Source: Mesorhizobium sp. STM 4661 (lineage in GTDB: Bacteria > Pseudomonadota > Alphaproteobacteria > Rhizobiales > Rhizobiaceae). From it: a stretch of 64,000 bases of DNA. The number at the start of each line of letters is the position of its first letter. The stretch's first letter is position 1. Under the pieces are notes generated by a model. That model was not told where the DNA came from. It searched no databases and saw only the letters and a list, made by a program, of their open reading frames with translations. The position numbers were made by a program, and so were the translations under genes. The stretch is from assembly GCF_000359125.1 (NCBI RefSeq), contig NZ_CAAF010000065.1, positions 62,001 through 126,000 of the forward strand, read 5' to 3'. Below, one piece after another: positions 7,539 through 16,830 of the stretch.

Positions 7539-7880
7539 TCAATATCGGGCGCAATAGCATTCGGCAGACGAGATGCGGTCATTCCAGCCAGCGCGCTGGA
7601 GATCGCGGAGCCCGCGATTGATTTCGATAGATCTGCCCCCCATCCTTGAATCTTGATAGGCGACAAGCGTACAGCCCCTGCGCACCATCACCGAAGAGAT
7701 CCGATCGTTCCAGAACTGGCCGTTGCGAAAATCGACCCTGTCATCAGGACTCATCTCCAGTGAGCGCCCGCGAAAATTCGTATCTTCAAACATGACGCAG
7801 GCAGGCTCTTCGAAATAGGCGCTCGCGCTGCCGACACAAAGCGCCGACGCGACAGCCGTCAGGGTCACAAGATTTTTCAT
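7539..7880 (-). CDS. Secreted beta/gamma-crystallin-like protein
   Basis: A 113-residue protein beginning MKNLVTLTAVASALCVGSASA, a Sec signal peptide with cleavage near residue 21. The mature part contains two repeated Greek-key motifs: CVMFEDTNFRGRSLEM...NDRISSV and LVAYQDSRMGGRSIEI...NDRISSA. This is the pattern of microbial beta/gamma-crystallin domains, where the DRISS segments often help bind Ca2+. Five cysteines in the mature part suggest disulfides in the periplasm. The start is ATG 7880, behind a GGGAGGAAAT ribosome-binding site. The gene is convergent with the regulator before it. Role unknown, possibly envelope stress protection. Confidence 0.8.
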   Translation of the reverse strand: MKNLVTLTAVASALCVGSASAYFEEPACVMFEDTNFRGRSLEMSPDDRVDFRNGQFWNDRISSVMVRRGCTLVAYQDSRMGGRSIEINRGLRDLQRAGWNDRISSAECYCARY

Positions 7881-8065
7881 ACAAATATTTCCTCCCTGGC
7901 TGCGTTGCGCAGCTTGTTGGCACGGCGCACGCAAGTTTGCCATCGCGCCGGGCAAGGAGGCAAGTCTGGACCGGTTCCGGTTCTCTCGGTACCGTAACAT
8001 GCTCTAACTATTTGTTTTGCCGCATTTATGCGGACGCCAATGATTCCATTTGGCTGAAAAATGCT

Positions 8066-8914
8066 CTAGCGGCTGTCGAACATCCAGCTTCGGTCGCGCC
8101 ACATTTTTTCGCCGATCTGGCAATCGGTGACCGGTCTGTCCTGCGCCAGCACCACCGGCGGGTGCGCCGCTTCGTCCGCCGCCCATTGCGGCGAGTCGGG
8201 TCCGGCAAGCTCGAGCACCAGCTTGCGGCGGATCGCTTCGGGAAACTGCGTCCAGTCATTGACCGGGATCATGAACGCGCCAGGCCCGCCGATGACGCAG
8301 TCGGTGTAGTAACGGTCGAGATCATTGACATCGTAGACGCTGGTGAAGCCGCTTCTGGTCATCAGCGGCAGGCCATTGATGGTGATGCCTTGCTTGACCA
8401 GCTCGTCGCGGGTGATGTTGACGGGAGCACCCTGATTGTTGGGGCCGTCGCCCGAAACATCGATGACACGCTTGATGCCTTGAAAGCCGCTCTCGGCGAA
8501 GAGGTCGCTGGAGAATTCCAGGACGCCGGAAATCGACGTGCGCCGGGCGCTGTTCGGCGGCCGGGCGGAAAGCTGTTCGACCACCCGCTCGGCGTCGGCG
8601 CGGTTGGCGATCACCGTCCACGGCACGATGACGTGCTGCCATGTCGTACCGGCCCATTCGACATAAGTGACGGCGATCTTGCCATGGACGCCATCGGCGA
8701 TGGCCTGCAGCACGTCGTCATGCGTCAGCGCCGCCGCATAGCCGCGACGCTGGATCTCGAGTTCGTCTGGCGACATGGACAGCGAAACATCGACGGCCAG
8801 CACCAGCTCGATGTCGACGGGCTCCGCGGCGACAGCTCGTGAGCTAAGCCCAACAAGGAACGCCAGCGCGGCGGCGCTCGAAAGCAACTGTCCTGCATGG
8901 CCAAGAGCAGACAT
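8066..8914 (-). CDS. DUF1194 secreted von Willebrand factor A-like protein
   Basis: A 282-residue protein with an N-terminal signal peptide (hydrophobic run ending AVAAEP near residue 30), then a vWA-like fold opening with ELVLAVDVSLSMS, whose DxSxS is the MIDAS metal site. Further segments are VTYVEWAG, RTSISGVLEFSS and VIDVSGDGPNNQG, typical of DUF1194. Such proteins are periplasmic and presumed to bind partners through the metal site; no enzymatic role is known. It appears to be a single-gene unit; the DMGDH-like gene upstream of it ends 125 bases away on the same strand. Confidence 0.85.
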   Translation of the reverse strand: MSALGHAGQLLSSAAALAFLVGLSSRAVAAEPVDIELVLAVDVSLSMSPDELEIQRRGYAAALTHDDVLQAIADGVHGKIAVTYVEWAGTTWQHVIVPWTVIANRADAERVVEQLSARPPNSARRTSISGVLEFSSDLFAESGFQGIKRVIDVSGDGPNNQGAPVNITRDELVKQGITINGLPLMTRSGFTSVYDVNDLDRYYTDCVIGGPGAFMIPVNDWTQFPEAIRRKLVLELAGPDSPQWAADEAAHPPVVLAQDRPVTDCQIGEKMWRDRSWMFDSR

Positions 8915-9039
8915 GACGCCACGTTAAGCGAGAATCGTCCGCCGACAAAGAGAAAAGCCCGACCAAAGGTTGGGTGCATCCACTCACATCTTGCGAGTCC
9001 GTTCCTCTGCTCTTCGCGGAACGATCGGACAATTCGCAC

Positions 9040-11601
9040 TCAACTGCGCGGCTTGAGGTTCTCCGGGTCGTAGAGCGGTCTGTAGCCGACAGCGGCCACT
9101 TCGACCGGATAGGTCTCGCCGAAATATTCGACATTGAGTCCGCGGCCTTCCTGGCAATACGCCCAAGGCAGATAGGCGAGCCCGATGTTCTTGCCGATGG
9201 TCGGACCATAGGCGATTGAGGTCGTGAAGGACCGGCGGCCGAGTTCGTCGACCAGCGTCTCGCCGGTTTGTGGGTCCATCACCGGCATCGTGCCGACGGG
9301 ATAGCGGGCAACACCTTTGGAATCGACATTGTTCGTCATCACCAGCGTGCACAGCATCGCCGGCTGGTGTTCACGGGCGCGGTACTCCACATGCCTGGCC
9401 TTGCCGCAGAAATCGTTCTCCTTGACCTTGGGTCGGGCAAGATCTGCCTCCAGCAGATTGTACTCGGTCAAGAGATCGGCGTTCTGCAGCCGCAGGCTCT
9501 TTTCCATGCGGCGCGTGTTGGCATAGGTTTCGACACCAAAAGGCATCACGCCAGTTGAGCGCAGCGCATCCCAGACGGCGAGCCCATCTTCGTAGCGCAT
9601 ATGCAGCTCCCAGCCCTGCTCGCCGACATAGGAGATGCGGAAAGCGGTCACATCCTTGCCGGCGATCCTGACGGGCTTGATCGCGGCAAAGGAGAAATTT
9701 TCCGGCGACAACCCGTCCGGATTTTCGACCACTTTCTGCAGCGTCGCCCGGGCGTTCGGACCCCAGATGCCGACGGTGACGTACTTCTCGGTCACATCGG
9801 TGATGGTGACATCAAAACCTTTGTCCTGCGCGGTGCGGCGCATGTACTGGAAGTCGCGCGGCCCGGCGTCGGCGCCATCGATCACGCGACAGCGGTCGGC
9901 CATGCGGATCACCGTAAAGTCGGCGCGCACCATGCCCTCCTCGTCGAGGAAGTGGGTGTAGATGCCCTTGCCGATATTGTTGTCGCCGCCGATCTTGGCC
10001 GCGCACAGCCATTCCAGCAGCGCGACATGGTCCGGCCCTTCGACGTCATACATGGCGAAATGCGAGAGGTTGACGATGCCGCAATCCTCGCTCATGGCGA
10101 GGTGCTCGGCATTGGAGACGCGCCAGAAATGGCGGTTGTCCCACTCATTCTCGCGCACCGGCACGCGGTTGCCGTATTTCTCGAGCAGGTGCTCGTTGGC
10201 GGCATAGCCATGCGCGCGTTCCCAGCCGCCCAATTCCATGAAGTAGCCGCCGAGTTCCTTCTCGCGCTCCCAGAACGGAGAGCGCCTGATGTTGCGGCCC
10301 TTCGAAAAAGGTTCGCGCGGATGCACCGCCGGATTGTAGACCTTCATCGCCGTCTCGGTGCAGCGATCCCAGATGAACTGCTCCTTCGTCTGGTGCGGAT
10401 AGAAGCGCGAATAGTCGATGGCGTGATGGTCGATCGACGTGCGGCCGTCCGTCATCCAGTCGGCGATCAGCTTACCCATGCCGGGACCGTCCTTGACCCA
10501 GATGGCGACGGCATACCACAGGCCCCGCACCTTCTGGCTCTCACCCATGGACGGGCCGCCATCCGCCGTCACCTGCAGCAGACCGTTGAAGGAGTGGCTT
10601 TCGTTGTAGCCGAGTTCGCCGAGGATCGGCGTCAGCTCCATGGCCCGCTCGAGCGGCGCCAGGATCTGCTCCATGTCGAGGTCGCGCTGCGAAGGCGAAA
10701 GCCGGGCCTGGTCCTTTTCCAGGAGGTCGCGCGGATGGCAAAGGCGCGGATTGGTCTCTTCGTAATAACCCCATTCGATCTGTCCGCCCTCGGCGGTCTT
10801 GGGATCGCCGGTGTCGCGCATATAGGCGGAGTTGCCCTGGTCGCGCAGCAGCGGCCAGCCGATCTCCTTGCCGGTGCCGGCGAACTCGGTGTACGGCCCG
10901 AAGAAGGTGAGTGGATGGTCGATCGGCATGACAGGCAGGTCCTCGCCAACCATCTCGGCGGTCAACCGGCCCCAAATGCCCGTGCAGACCACCACGTAAT
11001 CGGCTTTGATCGTGCCGCGGTCGGTCACCACGCCCTTGATGCGGCCGTCCTCGACGATGAGCGACCTCGCCGCCGTATTGGCGAATGATTTGAGCTTGCC
11101 CGTGGCCTCTGCCTGATCAACCAGCTTGCCGGCGACAGTCTGCGAGCGCGGGATGACCAGGCCGGCGTCGGGATCCCACAGACCGCCCTGCACCATCTCT
11201 TCTTCGATCAGCGGGAATTTTTCCTTGATCTCGGCAGGTTCGATCAAACGCGCGCGCGTGCCGAAGGATTTGGCCGAGGCGATCTTGCGCTTGATCTCTT
11301 CCATGCGGCTGTCGTCGCCGACGCGGGCGACCTCAAGGCCGCCGATACGCGCATAGTGGCCCATCTTTTCGTAGAAATCGACGGAATAGAGCGTCGTCCA
11401 GCAGGACAGGAAATCATGGCTGGTCGTGTAGCAGAAGTCGGAAGCGTGCGCGGTCGAGCCGATGTCGGTCGGGATGCCCGATTTATCGATGCCGACAATA
11501 TCGTCCCAGCCGCGCTCGATCAGGTGATGCGCGATCGACGCGCCGACAATCCCGCCCAGGCCGACGATGACCACCTTCGCCTTTTCCGGAAACCCTGCCA
11601 T
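9040..11601 (-). CDS. FAD-dependent oxidoreductase/GcvT fusion, dimethylglycine or sarcosine dehydrogenase-like
   Basis: An 853-residue enzyme. The N-terminal DAO-type FAD domain starts with the Rossmann motif VVIVGLGGIVGAS; a FAO_M linker and a C-terminal GcvT/aminomethyltransferase half follow (about residues 440-850). The family oxidises N-methyl amino acids and passes the released one-carbon unit to tetrahydrofolate. The segment that is usually TSGSTWHAAG is here GSTAHASDF: the candidate flavin-linking His is kept but its surroundings differ from the two homologs at 31471 and 35998, suggesting another substrate. I chose ATG 11601 (GGAG upstream) over a 35-residue extension. It is separated by 160 bases from the sugar operon upstream, so it probably has its own promoter. 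Confidence 0.87.
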   Translation of the reverse strand: MAGFPEKAKVVIVGLGGIVGASIAHHLIERGWDDIVGIDKSGIPTDIGSTAHASDFCYTTSHDFLSCWTTLYSVDFYEKMGHYARIGGLEVARVGDDSRMEEIKRKIASAKSFGTRARLIEPAEIKEKFPLIEEEMVQGGLWDPDAGLVIPRSQTVAGKLVDQAEATGKLKSFANTAARSLIVEDGRIKGVVTDRGTIKADYVVVCTGIWGRLTAEMVGEDLPVMPIDHPLTFFGPYTEFAGTGKEIGWPLLRDQGNSAYMRDTGDPKTAEGGQIEWGYYEETNPRLCHPRDLLEKDQARLSPSQRDLDMEQILAPLERAMELTPILGELGYNESHSFNGLLQVTADGGPSMGESQKVRGLWYAVAIWVKDGPGMGKLIADWMTDGRTSIDHHAIDYSRFYPHQTKEQFIWDRCTETAMKVYNPAVHPREPFSKGRNIRRSPFWEREKELGGYFMELGGWERAHGYAANEHLLEKYGNRVPVRENEWDNRHFWRVSNAEHLAMSEDCGIVNLSHFAMYDVEGPDHVALLEWLCAAKIGGDNNIGKGIYTHFLDEEGMVRADFTVIRMADRCRVIDGADAGPRDFQYMRRTAQDKGFDVTITDVTEKYVTVGIWGPNARATLQKVVENPDGLSPENFSFAAIKPVRIAGKDVTAFRISYVGEQGWELHMRYEDGLAVWDALRSTGVMPFGVETYANTRRMEKSLRLQNADLLTEYNLLEADLARPKVKENDFCGKARHVEYRAREHQPAMLCTLVMTNNVDSKGVARYPVGTMPVMDPQTGETLVDELGRRSFTTSIAYGPTIGKNIGLAYLPWAYCQEGRGLNVEYFGETYPVEVAAVGYRPLYDPENLKPRS

Positions 11602-11761
11602 TGCCCGCGACTCCAAAGTGGTAAAGCGGGCACCCGGCGCCCGTTTGATCGGCGCACAATATGCAGGCGACGGCCGTCCCGCTACCGCCTGTTTGCGACA
11701 CGCCACAGGTGCGGCGCGACCCGATAAAGTCAGGTGCTTTCGAGGAGCCCGGAGCTATCCT

Positions 11762-12520
11762 TCAGGCGAAGGCCCAGACGTCCTCGGCTTGGAAGCCGAG
11801 CTGGTAGCCGGCGGTCTTCAGCTTGACCACGACCTGGCCGATCTCGGCCGCCGGCAACGCACCGACCTCGACCTTGATCATGCCGGGACGATAGCGCTCG
11901 AGATCGAGCTGTTCGAAGACGATCCAGTCGGCGCCTTCGCAATCGACGAGGAAGGCGTCGATATGGGTGATGCCGTTGCGGTCGAGCAGCGTCTGCAGCG
12001 TTTCCGACGGCACTTCGATATCCCTGAGGTGCGGCGCGAATTTGTTGAAGTTGGCGTCGGTCTCACCCCAGGCATTCTTGCCCGACATGAGATTGGTATC
12101 GGTCACCGACGAGCAGCCGATGAATTCGATCGGCAGCGCGCCGGCCTCAAGTGCGGCGGCATCGAAGGTGTGGACCGTGATCGTGCCCTTGGTCCTGGTC
12201 ACCGCCACCGGCTCGATGATAAAACGCTCCGTATCGGGATAGTTGGCGCGCAACCGCTTCTGGTTGTACGGGATCGGCTCGACCAGCACGGCGCGAGCGT
12301 GCGGGATGCGCTGCAGCCACGGTGTCACGTCATCGAACAGCGCGCCATCGCAGGCACCGACATTGACCATCTGGAACGGCCTTTTTGCCCTACTGAGGCG
12401 CGCTTTCAGCGCGGCCTTCGCCAGGAACTTCGTACCGCGCAGCGACGGCCCGCGGTCGAGGACGCCGGTGGGGAGGCCGAGCGACAGGGCGACGCGCGCC
12501 AGGCTGGAAACGGAGCTCAT
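11762..12520 (-). CDS. FkbM-family methyltransferase
   Basis: A 252-residue SAM-dependent methyltransferase. It shows the FkbM pattern: VNVGACDG (SAM-binding motif I, about residue 53), VLVEPIPYN (motif II, about 79) and IDAFLVDCEGAD (about 186). FkbM proteins O-methylate sugars or polyketides. It is the last gene of a minus-strand operon and overlaps the membrane-protein gene before it by ATGA, so the two are translationally coupled. In this context it could methylate a sugar residue of the glycan made by the operon; that is inference. Confidence 0.87.
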   Translation of the reverse strand: MSSVSSLARVALSLGLPTGVLDRGPSLRGTKFLAKAALKARLSRAKRPFQMVNVGACDGALFDDVTPWLQRIPHARAVLVEPIPYNQKRLRANYPDTERFIIEPVAVTRTKGTITVHTFDAAALEAGALPIEFIGCSSVTDTNLMSGKNAWGETDANFNKFAPHLRDIEVPSETLQTLLDRNGITHIDAFLVDCEGADWIVFEQLDLERYRPGMIKVEVGALPAAEIGQVVVKLKTAGYQLGFQAEDVWAFA

Positions 12521-13752
12521 CGCTTATCTCCAGGAATGACGTGCAATGCCGCGGCACGACGCCCATTGATGCTGGCCGACGCCCACAACGCCATGAATGG
12601 CCCGGCGAGCAGCAGGAAGGGCGGGATCAGGTTGGGAAAGTAGATGCGGGTGTCGTGGATCGGGAAGACGGTGAATTTCGCCAGCACGCCGAGCACGAGC
12701 GCCCCAAACAGGATACCGGTACGACGGTCGAGCTTGAAGCCGGCGCGGCTCGACGCATACCAACCCGCCAGCGCCAGCACCGAGACGCCGACCCAACTGT
12801 TCAGGCTGATGGCGCGAACAAAGGAAGCGGCAAAAGCCTTGAGGTAGGCGACAACCGAGAATGGCGGATCGAAGCCGTCCATATTGTAGCGCTGCTCGAT
12901 CGAGGAAAACCACAGATGCGGCCACCAGCCGGGATGCTGCGCCCAGTGCGATATGGCGAAATAGGCGACGAGCGAGGCGGCGAAGCCGGCCAGCGCACCC
13001 CACGCCTTCTGCCGGAAGACCAATAGCAGCATGGCAAAAATAGCAAGGAAAACAATATTGTCCGGCCGCGCCATGAAAGCGAGGAAGAGCAGGATCGCGG
13101 TGGCCACTTCACTGCCGCGCGTATAGGCAAAGAGCCCGCCGAGGAACAGCGCCGAGCACAGGAGATCGGGCGTCGATGCCCGTGCCGCGTCGCCGAAATC
13201 GGCCATGATCAGCACCGCGCCGAGAACCGGCGCCAATGCCAGCGCGCCTTCTGAGCGCAACCAGAGCAGCGCGATCGCGCCAAACAACAGCACCGAGAAC
13301 ACCTGTAACAGCCGCATCGCCTCGACCGGCGACATCACCGAGCTCATCGTCGACAGGATCTCGGCGTAGAGGAACTTGATCCGGTACATGCCGAGCAGCG
13401 AATGGAAGTCGGCGGCATTCCCTGCCATATGGCTGCGGAAGCCGCCGCCATCGTCGATCAGCGCCTTGTAGTCGCCCGCCGACAATTCGGCCTTGACAGT
13501 GCCATAGGCATAGTCATGCAGTGCCTGCGCATCGGGATAGGTGCTCTCCTCGGCGATCGCGAGATAAGGCAGCATGTCCCAGTTGGCGTCGGGCGTGAAC
13601 CACGCCGTCATCGCCGTCAACAGGATGTAGAAAGCGAAGGCCGCCGCCCCGATCGGCGCGGCTAGGCGCGCATAGGTTCCCTCGCCCCACGCCAGACCGG
13701 CCCCGGTGAGCCGGTCGAGCAGGTTTGTCGGAGCGGGAGACCTGGTCAGCAT
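12517..13752 (-). CDS. Polytopic membrane protein, possible GT-C glycosyltransferase
   Basis: A 411-residue inner-membrane protein with about 9-11 hydrophobic segments. After the first membrane segment there is an extracytoplasmic loop containing FTPDANWDMLPY, and later FMARPDN and VFPIHDTRIYFPNL. Acidic residues in the first periplasmic loop and many membrane segments are what GT-C enzymes show, which use polyprenyl-phosphate sugars as donors. No exact family is recognised. The neighbours, a UbiA-type prenyltransferase and a DprE1-like oxidase, would produce such a lipid-linked sugar, which raises the likelihood. It overlaps the FkbM gene by four bases. Confidence 0.6.
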   Translation of the reverse strand: MLTRSPAPTNLLDRLTGAGLAWGEGTYARLAAPIGAAAFAFYILLTAMTAWFTPDANWDMLPYLAIAEESTYPDAQALHDYAYGTVKAELSAGDYKALIDDGGGFRSHMAGNAADFHSLLGMYRIKFLYAEILSTMSSVMSPVEAMRLLQVFSVLLFGAIALLWLRSEGALALAPVLGAVLIMADFGDAARASTPDLLCSALFLGGLFAYTRGSEVATAILLFLAFMARPDNIVFLAIFAMLLLVFRQKAWGALAGFAASLVAYFAISHWAQHPGWWPHLWFSSIEQRYNMDGFDPPFSVVAYLKAFAASFVRAISLNSWVGVSVLALAGWYASSRAGFKLDRRTGILFGALVLGVLAKFTVFPIHDTRIYFPNLIPPFLLLAGPFMALWASASINGRRAAALHVIPGDKR

Positions 13753-13775
13753 GGGTTTCGCTCAGCGGACATCAT

Positions 13776-15248
13776 TCAGCGGACTTGGCTTTTGACGAAG
13801 TCCTTCACGATCGACACGATGCCGCGCGCCAACAGGCTGTCGAGGGCCTCGACGAAGCGGTCGACATGTTCGCGCTGGCAGATCAGCGGCGGTTCGAGAC
13901 GGATGACGTTGCGGTTGTATTCGGTGAAGGCGACGAGCACGTCATAGTCGCGCAGCAGCAGCGCTCCGACGAAGCCGGACAGCGACCCCTTCAGCTTGTC
14001 GTCGAGCACGCTGACGACGGGGCGCAGCACCATCGGCAAGGTCTGCGAAAAGTCGTGGAACTCCAGCCCGACCATAAGACCCTTGCCGCGCACATCCTTG
14101 ATGATCTTCGGGTATTTTTCCCTGAGCGCCTGCAGGCGTTGCAGCAGGTAATCGCCGGTGACGGCGGCATTGTCGATCAGCCCCTCGTCATAGAGCACGT
14201 TGAGCGCCTCGATCGACGTGACGCAGGCCTCGCCCATGCCGCCGAAGGTGGCCATGGCATGGATCATCGCCGTTTTCGGCGTGCCATAGGCCTTCATGTA
14301 GATCTCGCGCCGGGCGATCATGGCGCCGACAGCCGCCTTGCCGCCGCCGAGCGACTTGGCCAGCGCCGTCACATCGGGAATGACGCCGTAATGCTCGAAG
14401 GCGTAGAAGCGGCCGGAGCGGCCATAGCCGCACTGCACTTCGTCGGCCACCCACAGCACGCCATACTGGTCGCACAGCGCGCGCAACTTCCGCCAGTATT
14501 CGGCCGGCGCCTGGATGATGCCGCCGCCGCCCTGGATGGTTTCGAGCACGATGACGCCGATCTCGGGATCGGCGCGGAAGGCGCGCTCGACCGCCTCGAT
14601 ATCGGCGAAGGGAATGCGCACCACATTGTCGGCGACCTTGAAGTCGGCGCGGTAGAGCTGACCGTCGGTGATCGCCAGCACGCCCTTGGTCTTGCCGTGG
14701 AAGGAATTCTCGGCATAGACGACCTTCGGCCGCTTGGGGCCGGCGGCGCGCTCGGCGAGCTTCACCGCCGCTTCCATGGCTTCCGAGCCGGACGAGCCGA
14801 GGAACACCATATCGAGGTCGCCGGGCGAGCATTTGGCGATGTTGTGCGCCAGGGCCGCCGCATATTGCGACATGAAGGCGATGGCGATCTCCTGCCGCTT
14901 CTCCTCCTGGAATTTGCGGCGCGCCTCGATGATGCGCGGATGGTTGTGGCCGAAGGCCAATGAACCGAAGCCACCGAAGAAATCGAGGATCTTGCGGCCG
15001 TTCTGGTCGATGTAGAACATGCCTTCGGCGCGCTCGATCTTGATCTTGTGAAAGCCGAGCAGCTTCATGAAATGCAATTGGCCGGGATTGAGATGCGCCT
15101 TGAACAGGTCGGTCATCCGCGCCACATCCATGGCCTTCGCCTGTTCGACGCTGATCAGGTCTGGCTTGGCGATAGTCTCCGGCGAAAGGGCCGGTGCGCT
15201 CACCACTGTGCGCGCTTTTGTGTGTTCCGGCTTGGCCATCACTGTCAT
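13776..15248 (-). CDS. Class III PLP-dependent aminotransferase
   Basis: A 490-residue fold-type I aminotransferase of the acetylornithine/4-aminobutyrate class. Visible elements are FFGGFGSLAFGHNHP, GSSGSEAMEAAVKLA for phosphate binding, WVADEVQCGYGRSG with the PLP-contacting Asp, and LAKSLGGG with the Schiff-base Lys. An N-terminal extension of about 60 residues precedes the catalytic fold. It sits between the membrane protein and the epimerase, 23 and 30 bases from each, so it is part of the glycan operon. Class III enzymes usually act on omega-amino acids or amines; a role in making an amino substituent is possible, but the substrate is unknown. Confidence 0.85.
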   Translation of the reverse strand: MTVMAKPEHTKARTVVSAPALSPETIAKPDLISVEQAKAMDVARMTDLFKAHLNPGQLHFMKLLGFHKIKIERAEGMFYIDQNGRKILDFFGGFGSLAFGHNHPRIIEARRKFQEEKRQEIAIAFMSQYAAALAHNIAKCSPGDLDMVFLGSSGSEAMEAAVKLAERAAGPKRPKVVYAENSFHGKTKGVLAITDGQLYRADFKVADNVVRIPFADIEAVERAFRADPEIGVIVLETIQGGGGIIQAPAEYWRKLRALCDQYGVLWVADEVQCGYGRSGRFYAFEHYGVIPDVTALAKSLGGGKAAVGAMIARREIYMKAYGTPKTAMIHAMATFGGMGEACVTSIEALNVLYDEGLIDNAAVTGDYLLQRLQALREKYPKIIKDVRGKGLMVGLEFHDFSQTLPMVLRPVVSVLDDKLKGSLSGFVGALLLRDYDVLVAFTEYNRNVIRLEPPLICQREHVDRFVEALDSLLARGIVSIVKDFVKSQVR

Positions 15249-15278
15249 CTCAAAAAATCCTTTGTTCGGCAGGCGCTG

Positions 15279-16286
15279 TTATTCAGCGGGCACATGTTTG
15301 GCGGCGACGGCATGGCCGTCCTTCTTGGCGCGGTATTCGCTGTAGGCGGCGATCAGCATGTCCTCGTCGCGATATTGCGGCACCCAGCCAAGCTGGCGCT
15401 CGGCCTTGGATACATCCAGCACGCATTCCTCGTCGGCAATCAGATATTGTTCCGGATCCATGATTGGCAGGTTGAGCAAGTCGAGCAGGTCGAGCGTGCG
15501 CTTGACCGCCCAGCCCGGTGTCGGGATCAGGATCGACTTCGAGCCGGCATGCTTGATCAGGTCGCCGAGCAATTTCTTCACCGGCGGCGGGTTGAGCGAG
15601 CCCAGATTATAGGCCTCATCAGGCACACCGGCCTTCCAGGCGGCGCGCGCGGCCTCGGCGCAGTCGAACACCGAGATGAACTGATAGGGATTTCTGCCCG
15701 AGCCAATCATCGGCACCGGAAAATTCCAGTCGATCAGCTTGAACAGTTTTTCGAGAATGCCGAGCCGGCCGGGGCCGATGATGAGGCGCGGCCGAAACAG
15801 CGAGATCGACATGCCGCGCTTGCGCCATTCGGCGGCCAGTTCCTCGGTCTTCTGCTTCGACCAGCCATATTCGCCGAGCGGCGCGACCGGGTGCTCCTCG
15901 GTCATCGGCTGCGTCACCGTGTGGCCGTAGATCATGTCGGTCGTGTAGTGGACGAGCCTCGGAGCGCCGGCCTTGTCCATCGCCTGCATGATGTGCTCGG
16001 TGCCATGGAAATTCACCGGGAAGAAGAACTCATGCCGCTTGGCGCGCACCTGGATCGGCGACAGCATTTTGGCCGACAGATTGTAGACCATGTCGTCGGC
16101 CTTCAGCCCCACCGAAGCGACCGAGGCCGGATCGGTGACATCGCATTTGACATAGCGGACCGAGCGGTAGTGCGGCAGATCGCTTTTGGCGATGTCGGCG
16201 ACGACCACATCCTCGCCGTCGGCAAGAAGCTTTGGGGCCAGATGGCGGCCGACGAAACCGTCGCCGCCGAAAATCACATGTCTCAT
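15279..16286 (-). CDS. NAD-dependent epimerase/dehydratase (extended SDR)
   Basis: A 335-residue extended short-chain dehydrogenase. The N-terminus IFGGDGFVGRHL is the GxxGxxG nucleotide-binding loop. DMIYGH and a downstream YGWSKQKTE give the catalytic Tyr-x-x-x-Lys, as in nucleotide-sugar epimerases. In the DprE1/DprE2 scheme the second step is a reduction by an SDR; this protein is a candidate for that job, although its extended-SDR type also fits a nucleotide-sugar epimerase. Its start overlaps the small membrane protein by ATGA, showing coupling. Confidence 0.83.
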   Translation of the reverse strand: MRHVIFGGDGFVGRHLAPKLLADGEDVVVADIAKSDLPHYRSVRYVKCDVTDPASVASVGLKADDMVYNLSAKMLSPIQVRAKRHEFFFPVNFHGTEHIMQAMDKAGAPRLVHYTTDMIYGHTVTQPMTEEHPVAPLGEYGWSKQKTEELAAEWRKRGMSISLFRPRLIIGPGRLGILEKLFKLIDWNFPVPMIGSGRNPYQFISVFDCAEAARAAWKAGVPDEAYNLGSLNPPPVKKLLGDLIKHAGSKSILIPTPGWAVKRTLDLLDLLNLPIMDPEQYLIADEECVLDVSKAERQLGWVPQYRDEDMLIAAYSEYRAKKDGHAVAAKHVPAE

Positions 16287-16732
16287 CGAACGATCTCGTT
16301 TGTGTGAATCTTGTCGGAGGAGATGGAAGCTGTCTGGTCCTCATGCTCTCGACCGCCCAAATCTCGACCACTCTGCGCGATCAGCACCGTGCCGACGCAA
16401 ATGAAGGCGATGCCGGCGATGCGCCAGGCGTTGAGATCTTCGCGGAAGATGAAATAGGCGAAGATCGCAACCGCGACATAGGCAAGGCTGAGGAACGGGT
16501 AAGCGAAACTGAGCTCGACCTTGGACAGCACATAGAGGTGCGAGGCCATCGAGACGACGAAGGTGCACAGGCCGAGGAACACCCACGGGCTGAACACGAT
16601 CTGCAACAGCTTGAGCAGCGGATTGACGCCCTCGAAGGAAACCGGACCGAGCGACATCATGCCTTGTTTCAGCATGAGCTGCGCGGCGGCGTTGGTCATG
16701 ACCGTGAACAGAATGAATACGATATATTTCAT
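16283..16732 (-). CDS. Small DMT/EamA-type membrane protein
   Basis: A 149-residue protein with four hydrophobic segments (YIVFILFTVMTNAAAQLML; VFLGLCTFVVSMASHLYVL; FLSLAYVAVAIFAYFIF; IAGIAFICVGTVLI), the size and topology of SMR/EamA half transporters. ELSFAYPFLSLAYV resembles the ArnE/ArnF undecaprenyl-phosphate-sugar flippase subunits. In an operon that appears to make a lipid-linked pentose it could flip that lipid across the inner membrane; this is inference from context. It is followed by the coupled epimerase gene. Confidence 0.75.
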   Translation of the reverse strand: MKYIVFILFTVMTNAAAQLMLKQGMMSLGPVSFEGVNPLLKLLQIVFSPWVFLGLCTFVVSMASHLYVLSKVELSFAYPFLSLAYVAVAIFAYFIFREDLNAWRIAGIAFICVGTVLIAQSGRDLGGREHEDQTASISSDKIHTNEIVR

Positions 16733-16830
16733 GTTCTTCCCACCAACCCTTCAGCCGTCCTATTACAAACCTGCAAATATTTCGTGAAGTAATAAGAACG
16801 TTTCCGGTAAACCTTGATAGTATCCATTCA

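Noticed and set aside
9601..11088. 495-codon open frame on the plus strand
   Set aside because: Antisense to the DMGDH-like gene; low-complexity composition with many His, Arg, Asp and no domain.
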